DNA of 64,000 bases from Anaerolineales bacterium (GCA_015075185.1 JABTUW010000001.1:310001-374000); one strand, 5' to 3'; shown: positions 1-8,275, counted from the stretch's first letter. The notes: generated by a model from the letters alone, not told the origin. Translations and numbers: made by a program.

Positions 1-372
1 GCAGAGATTGCCGGATTGGTTGCCCAGGAAATTCACCGGCATGATAACCAGCTTTATGATTTGGATGCTTTTTGTATTATGCCCAACCATATGCATCTGG
101 TTTTTACACCGTTAGTCAAAGATGATGACACATGCCATTCATTGCCAACTATTATGCAGGTAATCAAAGGCCGGAGCGCCTATCAGTCTAACTTGTTACT
201 AAATCGCCGGGGGACTTTTTGGCAGCATGAAAATTATGATCATGTTGTCAGAGATGAAGCGGAATGGCAACGAATAATCACCTATACGCTTAACAATCCG
301 GTTAAAGCCGGTTGGGTTCAACGCTGGCAAGATTGGCCCTGGAGTTATTGTAAGTTCTCAATTGAGGTGTAG
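1..372 (+). CDS. REP-associated tyrosine transposase (RAYT, Y1_Tnp), 5' end missing
   Basis: The frame is open from the first base of the window, so the true start lies upstream. The visible protein carries the HUH nuclease signature of IS200/RAYT enzymes (MPNHMHLVF, two His around a hydrophobic residue), a motif used for single-strand DNA cleavage in concert with a catalytic Tyr. The region downstream (QVIKGRSAY, a WQ..NYDHVVRDE stretch, then the NPVKAGWV end) is also typical of RAYTs. RAYTs are single-copy domesticated relatives of IS200 transposases that act on short REP palindromes. A perfect 38-base palindrome begins nine bases after the stop codon, which fits this assignment. An ordinary IS200/IS605 TnpA is the alternative, but those enzymes are usually longer and flanked by subterminal hairpins. 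Confidence 0.85.
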   Translation, partial: AEIAGLVAQEIHRHDNQLYDLDAFCIMPNHMHLVFTPLVKDDDTCHSLPTIMQVIKGRSAYQSNLLLNRRGTFWQHENYDHVVRDEAEWQRIITYTLNNPVKAGWVQRWQDWPWSYCKFSIEV

Positions 373-380
373 TCTATTTA

Positions 381-418
381 GTTGTAGTAGGACAAACTTA
401 AGTTTGTCCTACTACAAC
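381..418. repeat. REP-like perfect palindrome
   Basis: A 38-base perfect inverted repeat with half-site GTTGTAGTAGGACAAACTT lies between the RAYT stop and the histidine kinase start. A shorter copy with one mismatch overlaps the kinase stop codon at 2549-2574. It is probably a REP substrate of the neighbouring transposase. It could also form a hairpin in the transcript, but there is no T-run for a terminator. Confidence 0.8.
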
Positions 419-428
419 TACCAAGAGC

Positions 429-2552
429 ATGGTATCAGCAAACAACTCTCAAACCAAATCCTCGCCGCAGGCACAATCACGCTGGCTGGCTATAGGCCTG
501 TTTTTGGTGGCCTTGACCAGCCAGTTTGTCCTCGGCGGGTTGACGCTGGCCGGCTGTAGCCACTTTTCTGATTACGGTCCGGTGGTCCTCGCCGTCGCTA
601 TTGCCAGCGGGCTGGCCTTTTCTCTCGTTGGCGGGTTGATCCTCTTTTACCGGCCCCATAATCGAGTGGGCTGGCTTTGCCTGTGGACCGGTATCGGCCT
701 GCCCACGTTGGCCGCCGCCGATTTTTATATAGTTTGCGGCCTGGCCGGGCAAATAGCAGCGCCAAGGTTGGCTTACCTGGCATGGTTCACTTACAGCTTT
801 GGGTTCATTCTTATTATTGTGCCCATGTTTATCCTGCTGCCGATGTTGTTCCCAAACGGCCAATTTTTGTCCCCGCGCTGGCGGGGATTGACCATCGCCG
901 GTCTCATTGTGCTGGCGGTTGCCAGCGCGGCGATGAGCTTGCTGCCGGACTTTAGCCGGGATAATTCTTTTGAAGGCAAATTCCCGGTCGCTAACCCCTT
1001 TGACCTGGCAGCCTTACCGGCCTGGTGGTATTCAGTCTTTAGCAGCATCTTAAGCCTGACGGTTCTATTTTTCTGCTTCGCCGGGATTGCCTCAATGATT
1101 GTCCGGCTGAAACGCTCGGTGGGCGATGAACGGCAGCAGATGAAGTGGCTGGCCTACTTTCTGGCCACAGCCGTGGTAGTTCAGTTGCTCTTTTTTGAAT
1201 TGCCCGGCGCCTGGTTTTATCCTCAGCTTTTCAGAACCATCTGGTACGAGTTGATTATCCTGGTGGTCTTTTTAGGCTATCCCTTGATCATCGGCCTGGC
1301 TATTTTCAAATACCGGCTGTATGCCATTGATGTCGTCATCAACCGCACCCTGGTTTACGGCGGGCTGACGTTGACAGTGGTCTTGATTTATATTGTTACC
1401 GTGGGGCTGCTGAGCCAGTTATTTCACACCTCAGGTAATTTGATTATCTCCCTCATCGCTACCGGCCTCATTGCTGTGGCCTTTCACCCCATCCGCGAGC
1501 GCCTCCAGCGCGGCGTCAATCGGCTGATGTTCGGTGAGCGAGATGACCCATATGCGGTGTTATCCCGCCTGGGTAAACAGCTACAAACCAACGCCGTCCC
1601 CGCCGAGACATTGACCGTGATTGTGGAAACCATTGCCGGTACCCTCAAGCTGCCCTACGCCGCCATCGAACTGGTGGAGCAGGACGCGGAGATTGGGCAG
1701 GCATCGGTGGGCGAGCCGGTGAGCGAAACCATTGAATTGCCCTTACGCTACCAAAATGAAACTGTGGGTCGGCTAATTGTGTCGCCCCGCGCCCCCGGCG
1801 AGACATTTACGGCCAAAGAGCAACAACTGCTGGCCGATATTGCCGCCCAAACCGGTCCGGTCGCTTCGGCCACCCGGCTGACCCTGGCCCTGCAACGCTC
1901 CCGCGAGAAGCTGGTGCTGGCCCGCGAGGAGGAACGCCGCCGCATCCGCCGCGATTTGCACGATGGTCTTGGCCCAACCCTGGCCAGTCAAACCTTGAAG
2001 CTGGACACCATAATGGAGTTACTGGTCGAAGACCCGCAGGCGGCCATCGCGCAGGTCAAAACACTCAAACAGCAAACCCAACGCATGGTAGCCGATATCC
2101 GGCGGCTGGTCTATGAGTTGCGCCCACCTGCCCTCGATGAGTTAGGGCTGTTAGAGGCGTTGCGAGTACATTTTGCCCAAATGAGGGGCAGTAACAATGG
2201 TAGCCTCCACATTGCAATCGAGGCATCGCCGGAGCCGCTACCTGCTCTCCCGGCGGCGATTGAGGTGGCAGCCTATCGCATTACGCTAGAGGCCATCACC
2301 AACGTTATTCGCCACGCCCAGGCGCGGGACTGTCGCGTTCGCTTTGCCATAACTGAAAATGAGCAGCCGCCCGGCCTGACCATCACAGTTATTGATGATG
2401 GTCTCGGCTTGCCCGCCACATTTCAATCCGGCGTCGGCCTGACCTCCATGCGGGAACGGGCCGAGGAATTGGGCGGCACCTGTGAAGTTGTATCGAATGG
2501 GCGAGGGGGCACACGGGTTACAGCCGCGCTGCCGTTTGCCGCCAGCCGGTAG
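429..2552 (+). CDS. NarL/LiaS-class membrane sensor histidine kinase
   Basis: This 707-residue kinase probably partners the response regulator that starts 46 bases after its stop. Roughly the first 350 residues hold about nine hydrophobic membrane segments forming a 7TM-like sensor, with no obvious extracellular domain. A GAF-like stretch follows (about 380-490). The HisKA_3 dimerisation motif (RRIRRDLHDGLGPTLA) contains the phospho-acceptor His511. The HATPase domain shows an N-box (ITNVIRHA) and G-boxes (DDGLGL, GVGLTSMRERA). Autophosphorylation of His511 and transfer to a NarL-type regulator is the family role. The signal is unknown, though the membrane-embedded sensor suggests an envelope or lipophilic cue. 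The stop codon lies inside a REP-like palindrome, so the repeat forms the very end of the gene. Confidence 0.9.
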   Translation: MVSANNSQTKSSPQAQSRWLAIGLFLVALTSQFVLGGLTLAGCSHFSDYGPVVLAVAIASGLAFSLVGGLILFYRPHNRVGWLCLWTGIGLPTLAAADFYIVCGLAGQIAAPRLAYLAWFTYSFGFILIIVPMFILLPMLFPNGQFLSPRWRGLTIAGLIVLAVASAAMSLLPDFSRDNSFEGKFPVANPFDLAALPAWWYSVFSSILSLTVLFFCFAGIASMIVRLKRSVGDERQQMKWLAYFLATAVVVQLLFFELPGAWFYPQLFRTIWYELIILVVFLGYPLIIGLAIFKYRLYAIDVVINRTLVYGGLTLTVVLIYIVTVGLLSQLFHTSGNLIISLIATGLIAVAFHPIRERLQRGVNRLMFGERDDPYAVLSRLGKQLQTNAVPAETLTVIVETIAGTLKLPYAAIELVEQDAEIGQASVGEPVSETIELPLRYQNETVGRLIVSPRAPGETFTAKEQQLLADIAAQTGPVASATRLTLALQRSREKLVLAREEERRRIRRDLHDGLGPTLASQTLKLDTIMELLVEDPQAAIAQVKTLKQQTQRMVADIRRLVYELRPPALDELGLLEALRVHFAQMRGSNNGSLHIAIEASPEPLPALPAAIEVAAYRITLEAITNVIRHAQARDCRVRFAITENEQPPGLTITVIDDGLGLPATFQSGVGLTSMRERAEELGGTCEVVSNGRGGTRVTAALPFAASR

Positions 2553-2574
2553 GACAGACTTAAGTTTGTCCTAC
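2549..2574. repeat. REP-like palindrome, second copy
   Basis: Near-perfect 26-base inverted repeat (half-sites GTAGGACAGACTT and AAGTTTGTCCTAC, one mismatch). It matches the core of the palindrome at 381-418 and overlaps the stop codon of the kinase gene. Confidence 0.75.
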
Positions 2575-2598
2575 GAACGTTATCAATAAGGAAGAGAT

Positions 2599-3258
2599 AT
2601 GACCGCCATTCGCGTGTTAGTAGTTGATGACCACACTCTATTTAGAGATGGCTTGAGCGCAATATTTATGAATGTGCCTGATATTAAAGTTGTTGGCGAG
2701 GCCGGAACTGGGCCGGAAGCTGTGAGCCAAGCGAAATCGCTGCTCCCCGATGTGGTGTTAATGGACATCAACATGCCAGATTTGAACGGCATTGAAGCCA
2801 CCCAACAGGTGTTAGCCGAGAGGCCCGACACGCGAATCATTATGCTGACTATGCTTGAGGATGATGACTCGCTCTTTGCAGCTATGTGCGCTGGCGCACG
2901 AGGTTACATTCTCAAGGGGGCAGACAAAGCCGAGGTGCTCAAAACCATTCGGGCCGTAGCCCAGGGTGAGGCTTTGTTTGGTCCGGCCATTGCCACCCGG
3001 TTAACCTCTTTTTTCCAAAATTCCAAAGGGGTAGCTCATCAAAACGAGGTTGCATCACCCTTCCCCGATTTAACCGAGCGTGAACGCGAAGTGCTTGAAC
3101 TGATTGCTGCGGGAGAAAATAATCAGGAGATTGCTCAATACCTCCACATCAGCGCCAAAACCGTCAGCAATCATATTTCCAATATTTTCAACAAGCTCCA
3201 GGTCGCTGACCGGGCGCAGGCCATTGTTAAAGCTCGGCAGGCAGGGTTGGGTAATTAG
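2599..3258 (+). CDS. NarL/FixJ-family response regulator
   Basis: A 219-residue two-domain regulator. The receiver domain (about 5-120) has the acidic pair (VDDH), the phospho-acceptor Asp56 in LMDINMPDLNG, the switch Thr (MLTM) and the conserved Lys before the last helix (LKGADK). The C-terminal LuxR helix-turn-helix (about 155-215) reads LTEREREVLELIAAGENNQEIA with a recognition helix SAKTVSNHISNIFNKL. A good ribosome site (AAGGAAG) precedes the ATG by four to five bases. It lies directly downstream of the HisKA_3 kinase on the same strand, so the two probably form one two-component system and one transcript. Its targets cannot be told from the sequence. Confidence 0.92.
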   Translation: MTAIRVLVVDDHTLFRDGLSAIFMNVPDIKVVGEAGTGPEAVSQAKSLLPDVVLMDINMPDLNGIEATQQVLAERPDTRIIMLTMLEDDDSLFAAMCAGARGYILKGADKAEVLKTIRAVAQGEALFGPAIATRLTSFFQNSKGVAHQNEVASPFPDLTEREREVLELIAAGENNQEIAQYLHISAKTVSNHISNIFNKLQVADRAQAIVKARQAGLGN

Positions 3259-3293
3259 GGTGCATTTTTGGGAAACTGGCTAACAACTACTTC

Positions 3294-3424
3294 AGGACTT
3301 ACGCAGTGGGTGGAAAAGCCCTCCCTAAATCCCTCCCAAAGGGAGGGACTTAAGCTGATTCTCCCCCCTCTGGGCGACTGAAAGGAGGTTAGAGGGGGGC
3401 AAATCCTTCAACTACGTAACTCCT
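3294..3424. mobile_element. MITE-like element, copy 1
   Basis: This 131-base non-coding element fills the gap between two convergent genes. It begins AGGACTTACGCAGT and ends ACTACGTAACTCCT, imperfect terminal inverted repeats also found at the ends of the element at 61051-61194. The interior is different, built of GGGAGG/CCTCCC-rich inverted segments. No transposase is present, so it is probably a non-autonomous element mobilised in trans. Confidence 0.65.
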
Positions 3425-3448
3425 GTGCTTGATAGATACGATTCTTAC

Positions 3449-5740
3449 TCAATCGTTACTCTCAAATTCGTCTATCCGCCGCACCACCACCAGCGTCACA
3501 TCATCCGCTGGGCCGACGCCGTTGGCAAAGACATCGGCGGCCTGCAGGAGGGCCTGGAGCGCCGCTTCCGCCGATTGGCCGCGTAAGTGCTCCGGGGTGG
3601 TGATCAGCCGCTCAAAGCCGAAAAGCTGCCGGGCCGCATCCATCCGCTCGACCAGGCCGTCGGTGTAGAAAACCAACAGGTCGCCGGCGGCTAAAACAAA
3701 TGACAGCTCCTCATAAACAGTATCGGCGATCATCCCCAGGGGCAGGTGGTCACCGGGTGTCTCGATCAGGCGGATTGGCTCACTGCCGGCCGGCACGAGC
3801 AGAGGGGCCAGTTGACCGCCGTTGCTCAACGAAACCAGCGGGCTGCCGGCTGACAGGAGGGCGTAAGAGACGGCGACAAACGCTCCTTCCGGCACATCCT
3901 TGTACAGCAGGCGGTTGGTTTCGGTGATGACCCTGGCCGGCGAGCGATGATCAGAGCCTTTGGCGCTGACAAGACTTTGGGCCGCCGCCATCAGCATGGC
4001 CGCCTGGATACTTTTGCCGGACACGTCACCCACCACCAAGCCCAGAGCGCCATCTTCTCGCTCGACAAACTCGTAAAAATCGCCGCCGGTTTCGCGGGCT
4101 GGCAGGCAGACCGCCGCTATCTCCCAGCCGGGTAGCTGGGGAATCTCTTCAGGAAAGAAGCCTTGTTGAATCCGGCGGGCAATGTTCAGTTCCTGTTCTA
4201 CCTGCTTGACTTCAAGCTCGTACAAACGGGCATTTTCCAGGGCCACTGCGGCCTGAGTGGCCAGCAAATGGAGCAGGTCTAACTCATCAGAGGTAAAGTA
4301 ATGGGGTTGGTCGTAAAAGACATTCAACACGCCCAAGACCTCATCCCCTTTTTTAAGCGGCGCGCCGATAATCGCCTTGAAGCCGTGGGCCGCATCTTCA
4401 TTCTGGTAAAGCGGATGTTCCGACACGTTGGGAACGGCCACGTAACGGCCCGAGCGAGCCACGGTTGCGGTCAGACCATCCCGGCGCGGCTGCACCCCTT
4501 TGATTTCCACCGGGTCAGCGCCATCCAGGGTCGTGGCCAGAGTAAAGGTATCTGTTTGGGCCTCGTAAAGATAAATGCGGACCTGGTTAGCTTCCAACAG
4601 GGTTAAAACAGCATCGGCGACAGCCCGCAGGACCTCTTTCAAATCCAAGGAGATGGCAATGCCCAGGCCAATCTCCTGCACCGAAGTGAGTAACTCGGCC
4701 CGCTTTTCCGCTTGCCGGTACAGGCGGGCATTGTGGATAGCGATGGCCGCCTGGCTGGCAAAGGCTTGGGCTAACTGAATATGGTCTTCGTTGAACTGGT
4801 GGGGAGAATAGCCGTCAATGTTCAAAATACCGGCAATTTCACCTCTGACGCTCAACGGCAGGCCCATCCATGATTTGATCGGGCTGCCCGGATTAATTTT
4901 CCACTGGTCATGTTCACGGGTGTGGCTGAGCAGGAGGGGTTTTTTATGTTTAATGATCTCGCGAGCGCCCCACAATTCATCCAGGGGGATAACCTGGCGG
5001 AGCCGGTAGGTGCTGTAAGCCCCGCGATGAGCCACGAGTTGGACTCCGCCTTCCACCAGCAGGTGAATTGAGCTGCCGTCAGCCGAAATCACTTTGTGAA
5101 GCTGCTCTAAAATCAACGACAAAATTTCGTCGGGGTCGAGGGACTCGCCCAACACCCGATTGACCTCGTGCAGAGTTTGGGCCTGGCGGCGGCTGCTTTC
5201 CGCCGCTTCCAGGGCGCGGGTGTAATCCACTGCCACCGCAATCTGGTTACCGATGATGTAGCACAGTTCCAACTCAGCCTCGGTAAAGGTCCGGATCTCA
5301 CGGATGGCATCCAGGCTCAAACTGCCGACCAATTTATCTTGAACGACCAGGGGAATAATGACAATAGATTTAATGCCCAAGGCCCGCATTGTGGGCCGGG
5401 CGCTGCCCATGGCCGGGTCGTTTTGGGCGTCCAACACGGCCATAGGTTTCCGCTCAACCTTTAAACACTCCATCAACGGGTAGTCGGTGAGCGGCACTTT
5501 CAGCGCGACCGCGCCCTGGTTGGGGTATTCGGCGATGACCCTACCCTCAACATCCTGCTCGCCAAAGAACAAGACGCCGCTGTGCTCAACCTCGAACATC
5601 TCGACCAGTTGGCGGGCTACGTTGGTCAGCATCTCGTTGAGATTGAGCGAGGAGTTAAGCAGGGTCAGAAATTTTTGGAGGTTGGCGAGGGTTTCGGCGG
5701 ATTGCATGGGCTGTTCTACGGCTTCCCCATTCTCACCCAC
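3449..5740 (-). CDS. Triple-GAF PP2C-type (SpoIIE/RsbU-like) serine phosphatase
   Basis: Three GAF sensor domains (roughly residues 20-175, 195-345 and 355-510) are followed by a short coiled linker (EQELNIARRIQQGF) and a PP2C/SpoIIE phosphatase domain to the C-terminus. Metal-binding motifs are intact: ETGGDFYEF, GDVSGKSIQAAMLMA, FYTDGLVE and DDVTLVVV. Enzymes of this kind dephosphorylate anti-sigma-factor antagonists (STAS proteins) in partner-switching cascades; no STAS or anti-sigma gene lies beside it. The GTG start used here lies inside the end of the upstream antitoxin gene (25-base overlap). An internal ATG at 5707, just after the antitoxin stop, is an alternative start. Either way the gene appears co-transcribed with the HepT/MNT pair. 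Confidence 0.9.
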   Translation of the reverse strand: MGENGEAVEQPMQSAETLANLQKFLTLLNSSLNLNEMLTNVARQLVEMFEVEHSGVLFFGEQDVEGRVIAEYPNQGAVALKVPLTDYPLMECLKVERKPMAVLDAQNDPAMGSARPTMRALGIKSIVIIPLVVQDKLVGSLSLDAIREIRTFTEAELELCYIIGNQIAVAVDYTRALEAAESSRRQAQTLHEVNRVLGESLDPDEILSLILEQLHKVISADGSSIHLLVEGGVQLVAHRGAYSTYRLRQVIPLDELWGAREIIKHKKPLLLSHTREHDQWKINPGSPIKSWMGLPLSVRGEIAGILNIDGYSPHQFNEDHIQLAQAFASQAAIAIHNARLYRQAEKRAELLTSVQEIGLGIAISLDLKEVLRAVADAVLTLLEANQVRIYLYEAQTDTFTLATTLDGADPVEIKGVQPRRDGLTATVARSGRYVAVPNVSEHPLYQNEDAAHGFKAIIGAPLKKGDEVLGVLNVFYDQPHYFTSDELDLLHLLATQAAVALENARLYELEVKQVEQELNIARRIQQGFFPEEIPQLPGWEIAAVCLPARETGGDFYEFVEREDGALGLVVGDVSGKSIQAAMLMAAAQSLVSAKGSDHRSPARVITETNRLLYKDVPEGAFVAVSYALLSAGSPLVSLSNGGQLAPLLVPAGSEPIRLIETPGDHLPLGMIADTVYEELSFVLAAGDLLVFYTDGLVERMDAARQLFGFERLITTPEHLRGQSAEAALQALLQAADVFANGVGPADDVTLVVVRRIDEFESND

Positions 5741-6099
5741 CGCTCCAGCAGCGCCATCTCATCCTCGTACTCCCGTGCGGTCAGCGAGGCAAACTCGGCC
5801 CGGCGGCCGGCATCGCGGCAAAAGACAGCCCGGCCAGAGATGGCCTCAAAGCGAAGAGTGGGTTTGGCATCGTTAAGGGGAACCAGATCAATTTCGGCAA
5901 ATGGGACGGCCTGCTGCAGCTCGCCAAGCAGATCAAGCTGTTCATTAAATGAGGGCTTCGAGTCAAACAACACCCCAATATCCAAATCGCTACCCTCTCT
6001 AATCTGGCCGCTCTGCCCCGAACCAAACACCCAGGCGGCTATCACCTTCGGCGTTGCAGCCAAAACCTGTTCAAGATGCTGCCAATCAATGCTGGACAT
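5716..6099 (-). CDS. mntA: MNT-domain nucleotidyltransferase antitoxin (MntA-like)
   Basis: This 127-residue minimal nucleotidyltransferase has the signature GSGQS...GSDLDIG: Gly26-Ser27, and the metal-binding pair Asp38 and Asp40, with a likely third carboxylate in EIDLV (Asp71). In characterised HepT/MntA systems the antitoxin transfers AMP groups to the HepT toxin and silences it. The gene overlaps the end of hepT by 14 bases upstream and the phosphatase gene by 25 bases downstream, indicating translational coupling. The C-terminal tail (about 85-127) is helical and without a recognised motif. Confidence 0.85.
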   Translation of the reverse strand: MSSIDWQHLEQVLAATPKVIAAWVFGSGQSGQIREGSDLDIGVLFDSKPSFNEQLDLLGELQQAVPFAEIDLVPLNDAKPTLRFEAISGRAVFCRDAGRRAEFASLTAREYEDEMALLERWVRMGKP

Positions 6100-6499
6100 A
6101 GGCTAACACTTCTGCCCTAAATTGGTCAAAATCAGTCAGGTGGTTATTAACCACATCAACCAGAATAGTCACATCCACCCGCTCGTAGCGATGTACAATA
6201 TAATTACGAAAGCGGATCATTTGGCGATAAGCCTCATCATCCGCTAAAGCCCCCAATTGAATACACCGCTCGACCGCATCCACCCCAGTCGCCGCCGGGG
6301 TTTGTCCCGCCAAAGAGATGAGGCGCTGGCAAATGTCAATCACAATCTCAACCAGTACCTGCAAATCTCGCTCAATCGCTCGTCGAGTGCGCCAGTCACC
6401 GGTTAAGTGAGCCACATCGAGTTGTCCCAGTGAACGCAGTTCGATCAGTGTCTCGTCAAGTGTTTGCAGTTTTTGGAAAATTACGCCGTTGATCATCAT
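6086..6499 (-). CDS. hepT: HepT-like toxin (DUF86 RNase, HEPN superfamily)
   Basis: A 137-residue helical HEPN protein. The catalytic R-x4-H-x-Y motif is complete (Arg98, His103, Tyr105 in RNYIVHRY), so the RNase site is predicted to be active; the Tyr is the residue AMPylated by the MNT partner in known systems. It is the first gene of a leftward operon with the MNT antitoxin and a PP2C phosphatase. A clear promoter lies 30-58 bases upstream of its start, embedded in a palindrome that probably serves as an autoregulatory operator. Confidence 0.88.
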   Translation of the reverse strand: MMINGVIFQKLQTLDETLIELRSLGQLDVAHLTGDWRTRRAIERDLQVLVEIVIDICQRLISLAGQTPAATGVDAVERCIQLGALADDEAYRQMIRFRNYIVHRYERVDVTILVDVVNNHLTDFDQFRAEVLAYVQH

Positions 6500-6528
6500 C
6501 GTTTCAATTGCCGAACCACTTAAGGCTT

Positions 6529-6557
6529 ATGGTAAAAGCAAATGGGTGCTTTGTCAA
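6529..6557 (-). promoter_or_regulatory. Sigma-70 promoter for hepT operon
   Basis: On the minus strand, TTGACA (6552-6557) and TACCAT (6529-6534) are separated by 17 bases, 30 bases upstream of the hepT start. The -35 box lies inside the left arm of the palindrome at 6549-6586. Confidence 0.7.
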
Positions 6558-6586
6558 AAGCATGGCCGGAATGTGCTTTGACAAAG
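6549..6586. promoter_or_regulatory. Palindromic operator shared by divergent promoters
   Basis: Inverted repeat with arms CTTTGTCAAAAGCA (6549-6562) and TGCTTTGACAAAG (6574-6586), identical except for one extra A, spaced by 11 bases. Each arm contains a -35 box, pointing left for hepT and right for mgtE. A dimeric repressor here would block both. The toxin-antitoxin complex is the obvious candidate, but this is inference. Confidence 0.65.
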
Positions 6587-6606
6587 TGGACACTCTCTTT
6601 TACAAT
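6578..6606 (+). promoter_or_regulatory. Sigma-70 promoter for mgtE
   Basis: TTGACA (6578-6583), a 17-base spacer and TACAAT (6601-6606). The -35 box is in the right arm of the shared palindrome. A start near 6613 would give mgtE an untranslated leader of about 180 bases. Confidence 0.72.
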
Positions 6607-6612
6607 CCCCAC

Positions 6613-6792
6613 TGATTAACTTTGAAAGCGCAATTTACAGCAAAGGTTTAATTGTGGACGAGAGTTCAACAGCCAGTAGTAAGGGACATCTGTCCCTTCT
6701 CCCCATACTGCTGACTCAACCAATCAAATAACCCCCGGTTGGCAGGTCATGACCGAATGCCTCCGGGTAGTTGACCATACGGGAGGTGTTCC
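6613..6792 (+). promoter_or_regulatory. Long structured 5' leader of mgtE (candidate riboregulator)
   Basis: The predicted leader contains two sizeable hairpins. The first (6670-6713) pairs CAGCCAGTA with TACTGCTG around an inner AAGGGAC/GTCCCTT stem. The second (6731-6768) pairs CCGG/CCGG and GGCA/TGCC around GGTCATGACC. A ribosome site (GGAGGT, 6782-6787) precedes the ATG. Mg2+ transporter genes are often controlled by leader RNAs such as the M-box, but I could not match the M-box consensus here, so the class is unknown. Confidence 0.4.
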
Positions 6793-8142
6793 ATGGACCA
6801 AATAATCCTCGAAGATGTGCTGGAGCAGTTACGCACAGCCCTGGAAGCGAATGACCTGGTCACTGCTTCATCAATTATCGAGGAACTCCGTCCGGCTGAT
6901 CAGGCCGATCTCTTTTGGGAATTAGACGAAGACGAACAGGCGGCTCTGCTGCCAGAGCTAAATCCGGCTGATGCCGCTGATATATTGGAAGAACTCTACG
7001 ACCAAGATGTGGTAGAACTGGCCGAAAATTTGCCGCTTGACAAGCTGATCGAGATTGTCAACGAGATGGAGCCGGATGAAGCCGCTGACCTGCTCGACGA
7101 CCTGGAACCGGAGCAGGCGCAGGCCGTCCTGGCAAAATTGAAAGAGGCCATTGAAGTCAAGTCGCTGGCTGATTACGAGGATGATACGGCCGGCGGCCTG
7201 ATGACCTCGGCCTATATTCCCTTATGGCGGCGGATGACGGCCCAGCAAGCCATTGACGCCATCCGCGCCTGGCGCCCCGACGAAGAAACGATTTATTACC
7301 TGTTTGTCACCGACCGGCTCAAACGACTGGTTGGATTAGTCAATCTGCGCCAGCTCATTGTCGCCGACCCGGCCACCCCCATCACCGAAATTATGGACAC
7401 CGATGTGGTCTACGTTTATACCGATACCGACCAGGAAGAGTGCGCCGACCTGATGCAGCGCTACGATTTGCTGGCTTTGCCGGTGGTAGATGAAAACAAG
7501 GTCTTGTTAGGTATTATCACGATTGACGATCTGGTAGATGTGATTCAAAGCGAAGCCGGGGAAGATATTCAACGAATGGGCGGCGCCGAGCCTCTGGATC
7601 GAGGTTATCTGGATACCAGTATTTTAGCTATTACCCGTAAACGGATTGGCTGGCTGCTGCTCCTTTTTATTACCGCCACGCTAACCGGCCTGGTGATGGA
7701 CTCTTTCCAGGATGAACTAGCGGCAATGGTGGCTTTAGGCATTTTTATTCCCATGCTCATCGGCACAGGCGGCAACGCCGGTTCACAAACCACGGCCACC
7801 ATCATCCATGCCATGGCTATTGGCGATGTAGATTGGAACGACGCCTGGTATGTCTGGCTGCATGAGATGCGGATTGGGATAATTTTGGGTTTAGGAATGG
7901 GGGTGGTGGCCTACGGTCTGGCCATGTTTTGGGTCAAAGATCATCGCCTGGCTATGACGGTGGCTGCCTCCATCTTTGGGATTGTGCTCTGGGCCACCGG
8001 CGCTGGCTCGCTCCTGCCGCTACTGGCCGCTCGCCTGGGCATTGACCCGACCGTCGTCTCCGGCCCGGTGATGAGTACGATGGTTGACGCCACTGGGCTG
8101 TTTATCTATTTTACGGTTGCCCGCTTCATCCTGGGGTTGTAA
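6793..8142 (+). CDS. mgtE: MgtE-family Mg2+ transporter
   Basis: A 449-residue protein of normal MgtE length. It has an acidic N-terminal superhelical domain (about 1-130, repeats of ADLLDDLEPEQA type), two CBS domains (about 135-260) that sense cytosolic Mg2+, a connecting helix, and five membrane helices (about 285-449) with the selectivity signature region GNAGSQTT and the final GPVMSTMVDATGLFIYF helix. It is a homodimeric Mg2+ channel in the inner membrane, closed when Mg2+ is plentiful. It is transcribed away from the hepT operon and shares a palindromic promoter with it. A good Shine-Dalgarno sequence (GGGAGGTG) fixes the ATG. Confidence 0.95.
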   Translation: MDQIILEDVLEQLRTALEANDLVTASSIIEELRPADQADLFWELDEDEQAALLPELNPADAADILEELYDQDVVELAENLPLDKLIEIVNEMEPDEAADLLDDLEPEQAQAVLAKLKEAIEVKSLADYEDDTAGGLMTSAYIPLWRRMTAQQAIDAIRAWRPDEETIYYLFVTDRLKRLVGLVNLRQLIVADPATPITEIMDTDVVYVYTDTDQEECADLMQRYDLLALPVVDENKVLLGIITIDDLVDVIQSEAGEDIQRMGGAEPLDRGYLDTSILAITRKRIGWLLLLFITATLTGLVMDSFQDELAAMVALGIFIPMLIGTGGNAGSQTTATIIHAMAIGDVDWNDAWYVWLHEMRIGIILGLGMGVVAYGLAMFWVKDHRLAMTVAASIFGIVLWATGAGSLLPLLAARLGIDPTVVSGPVMSTMVDATGLFIYFTVARFILGL

Positions 8143-8275
8143 GGGGAGAAGATGGCAGGTTACAAGTTGCAGATGGCAGGCAGCAGGAAACAAGATTCAG
8201 GTAAGATGCTTATGTATTACGCCTTACGTTTTAGAGCCGAAGGCCCCCTAGTGGCGTTTTACGTTTTACGTATGG

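Noticed and set aside
362..559. Short plus-strand frame of 65 codons across the palindrome
   Set aside because: It overlaps the start of the histidine kinase in another frame and is made mostly of palindrome sequence.
6613..6792. M-box (ykoK) riboswitch upstream of mgtE
   Set aside because: I could not find the conserved M-box stretches; only generic hairpins are supported.
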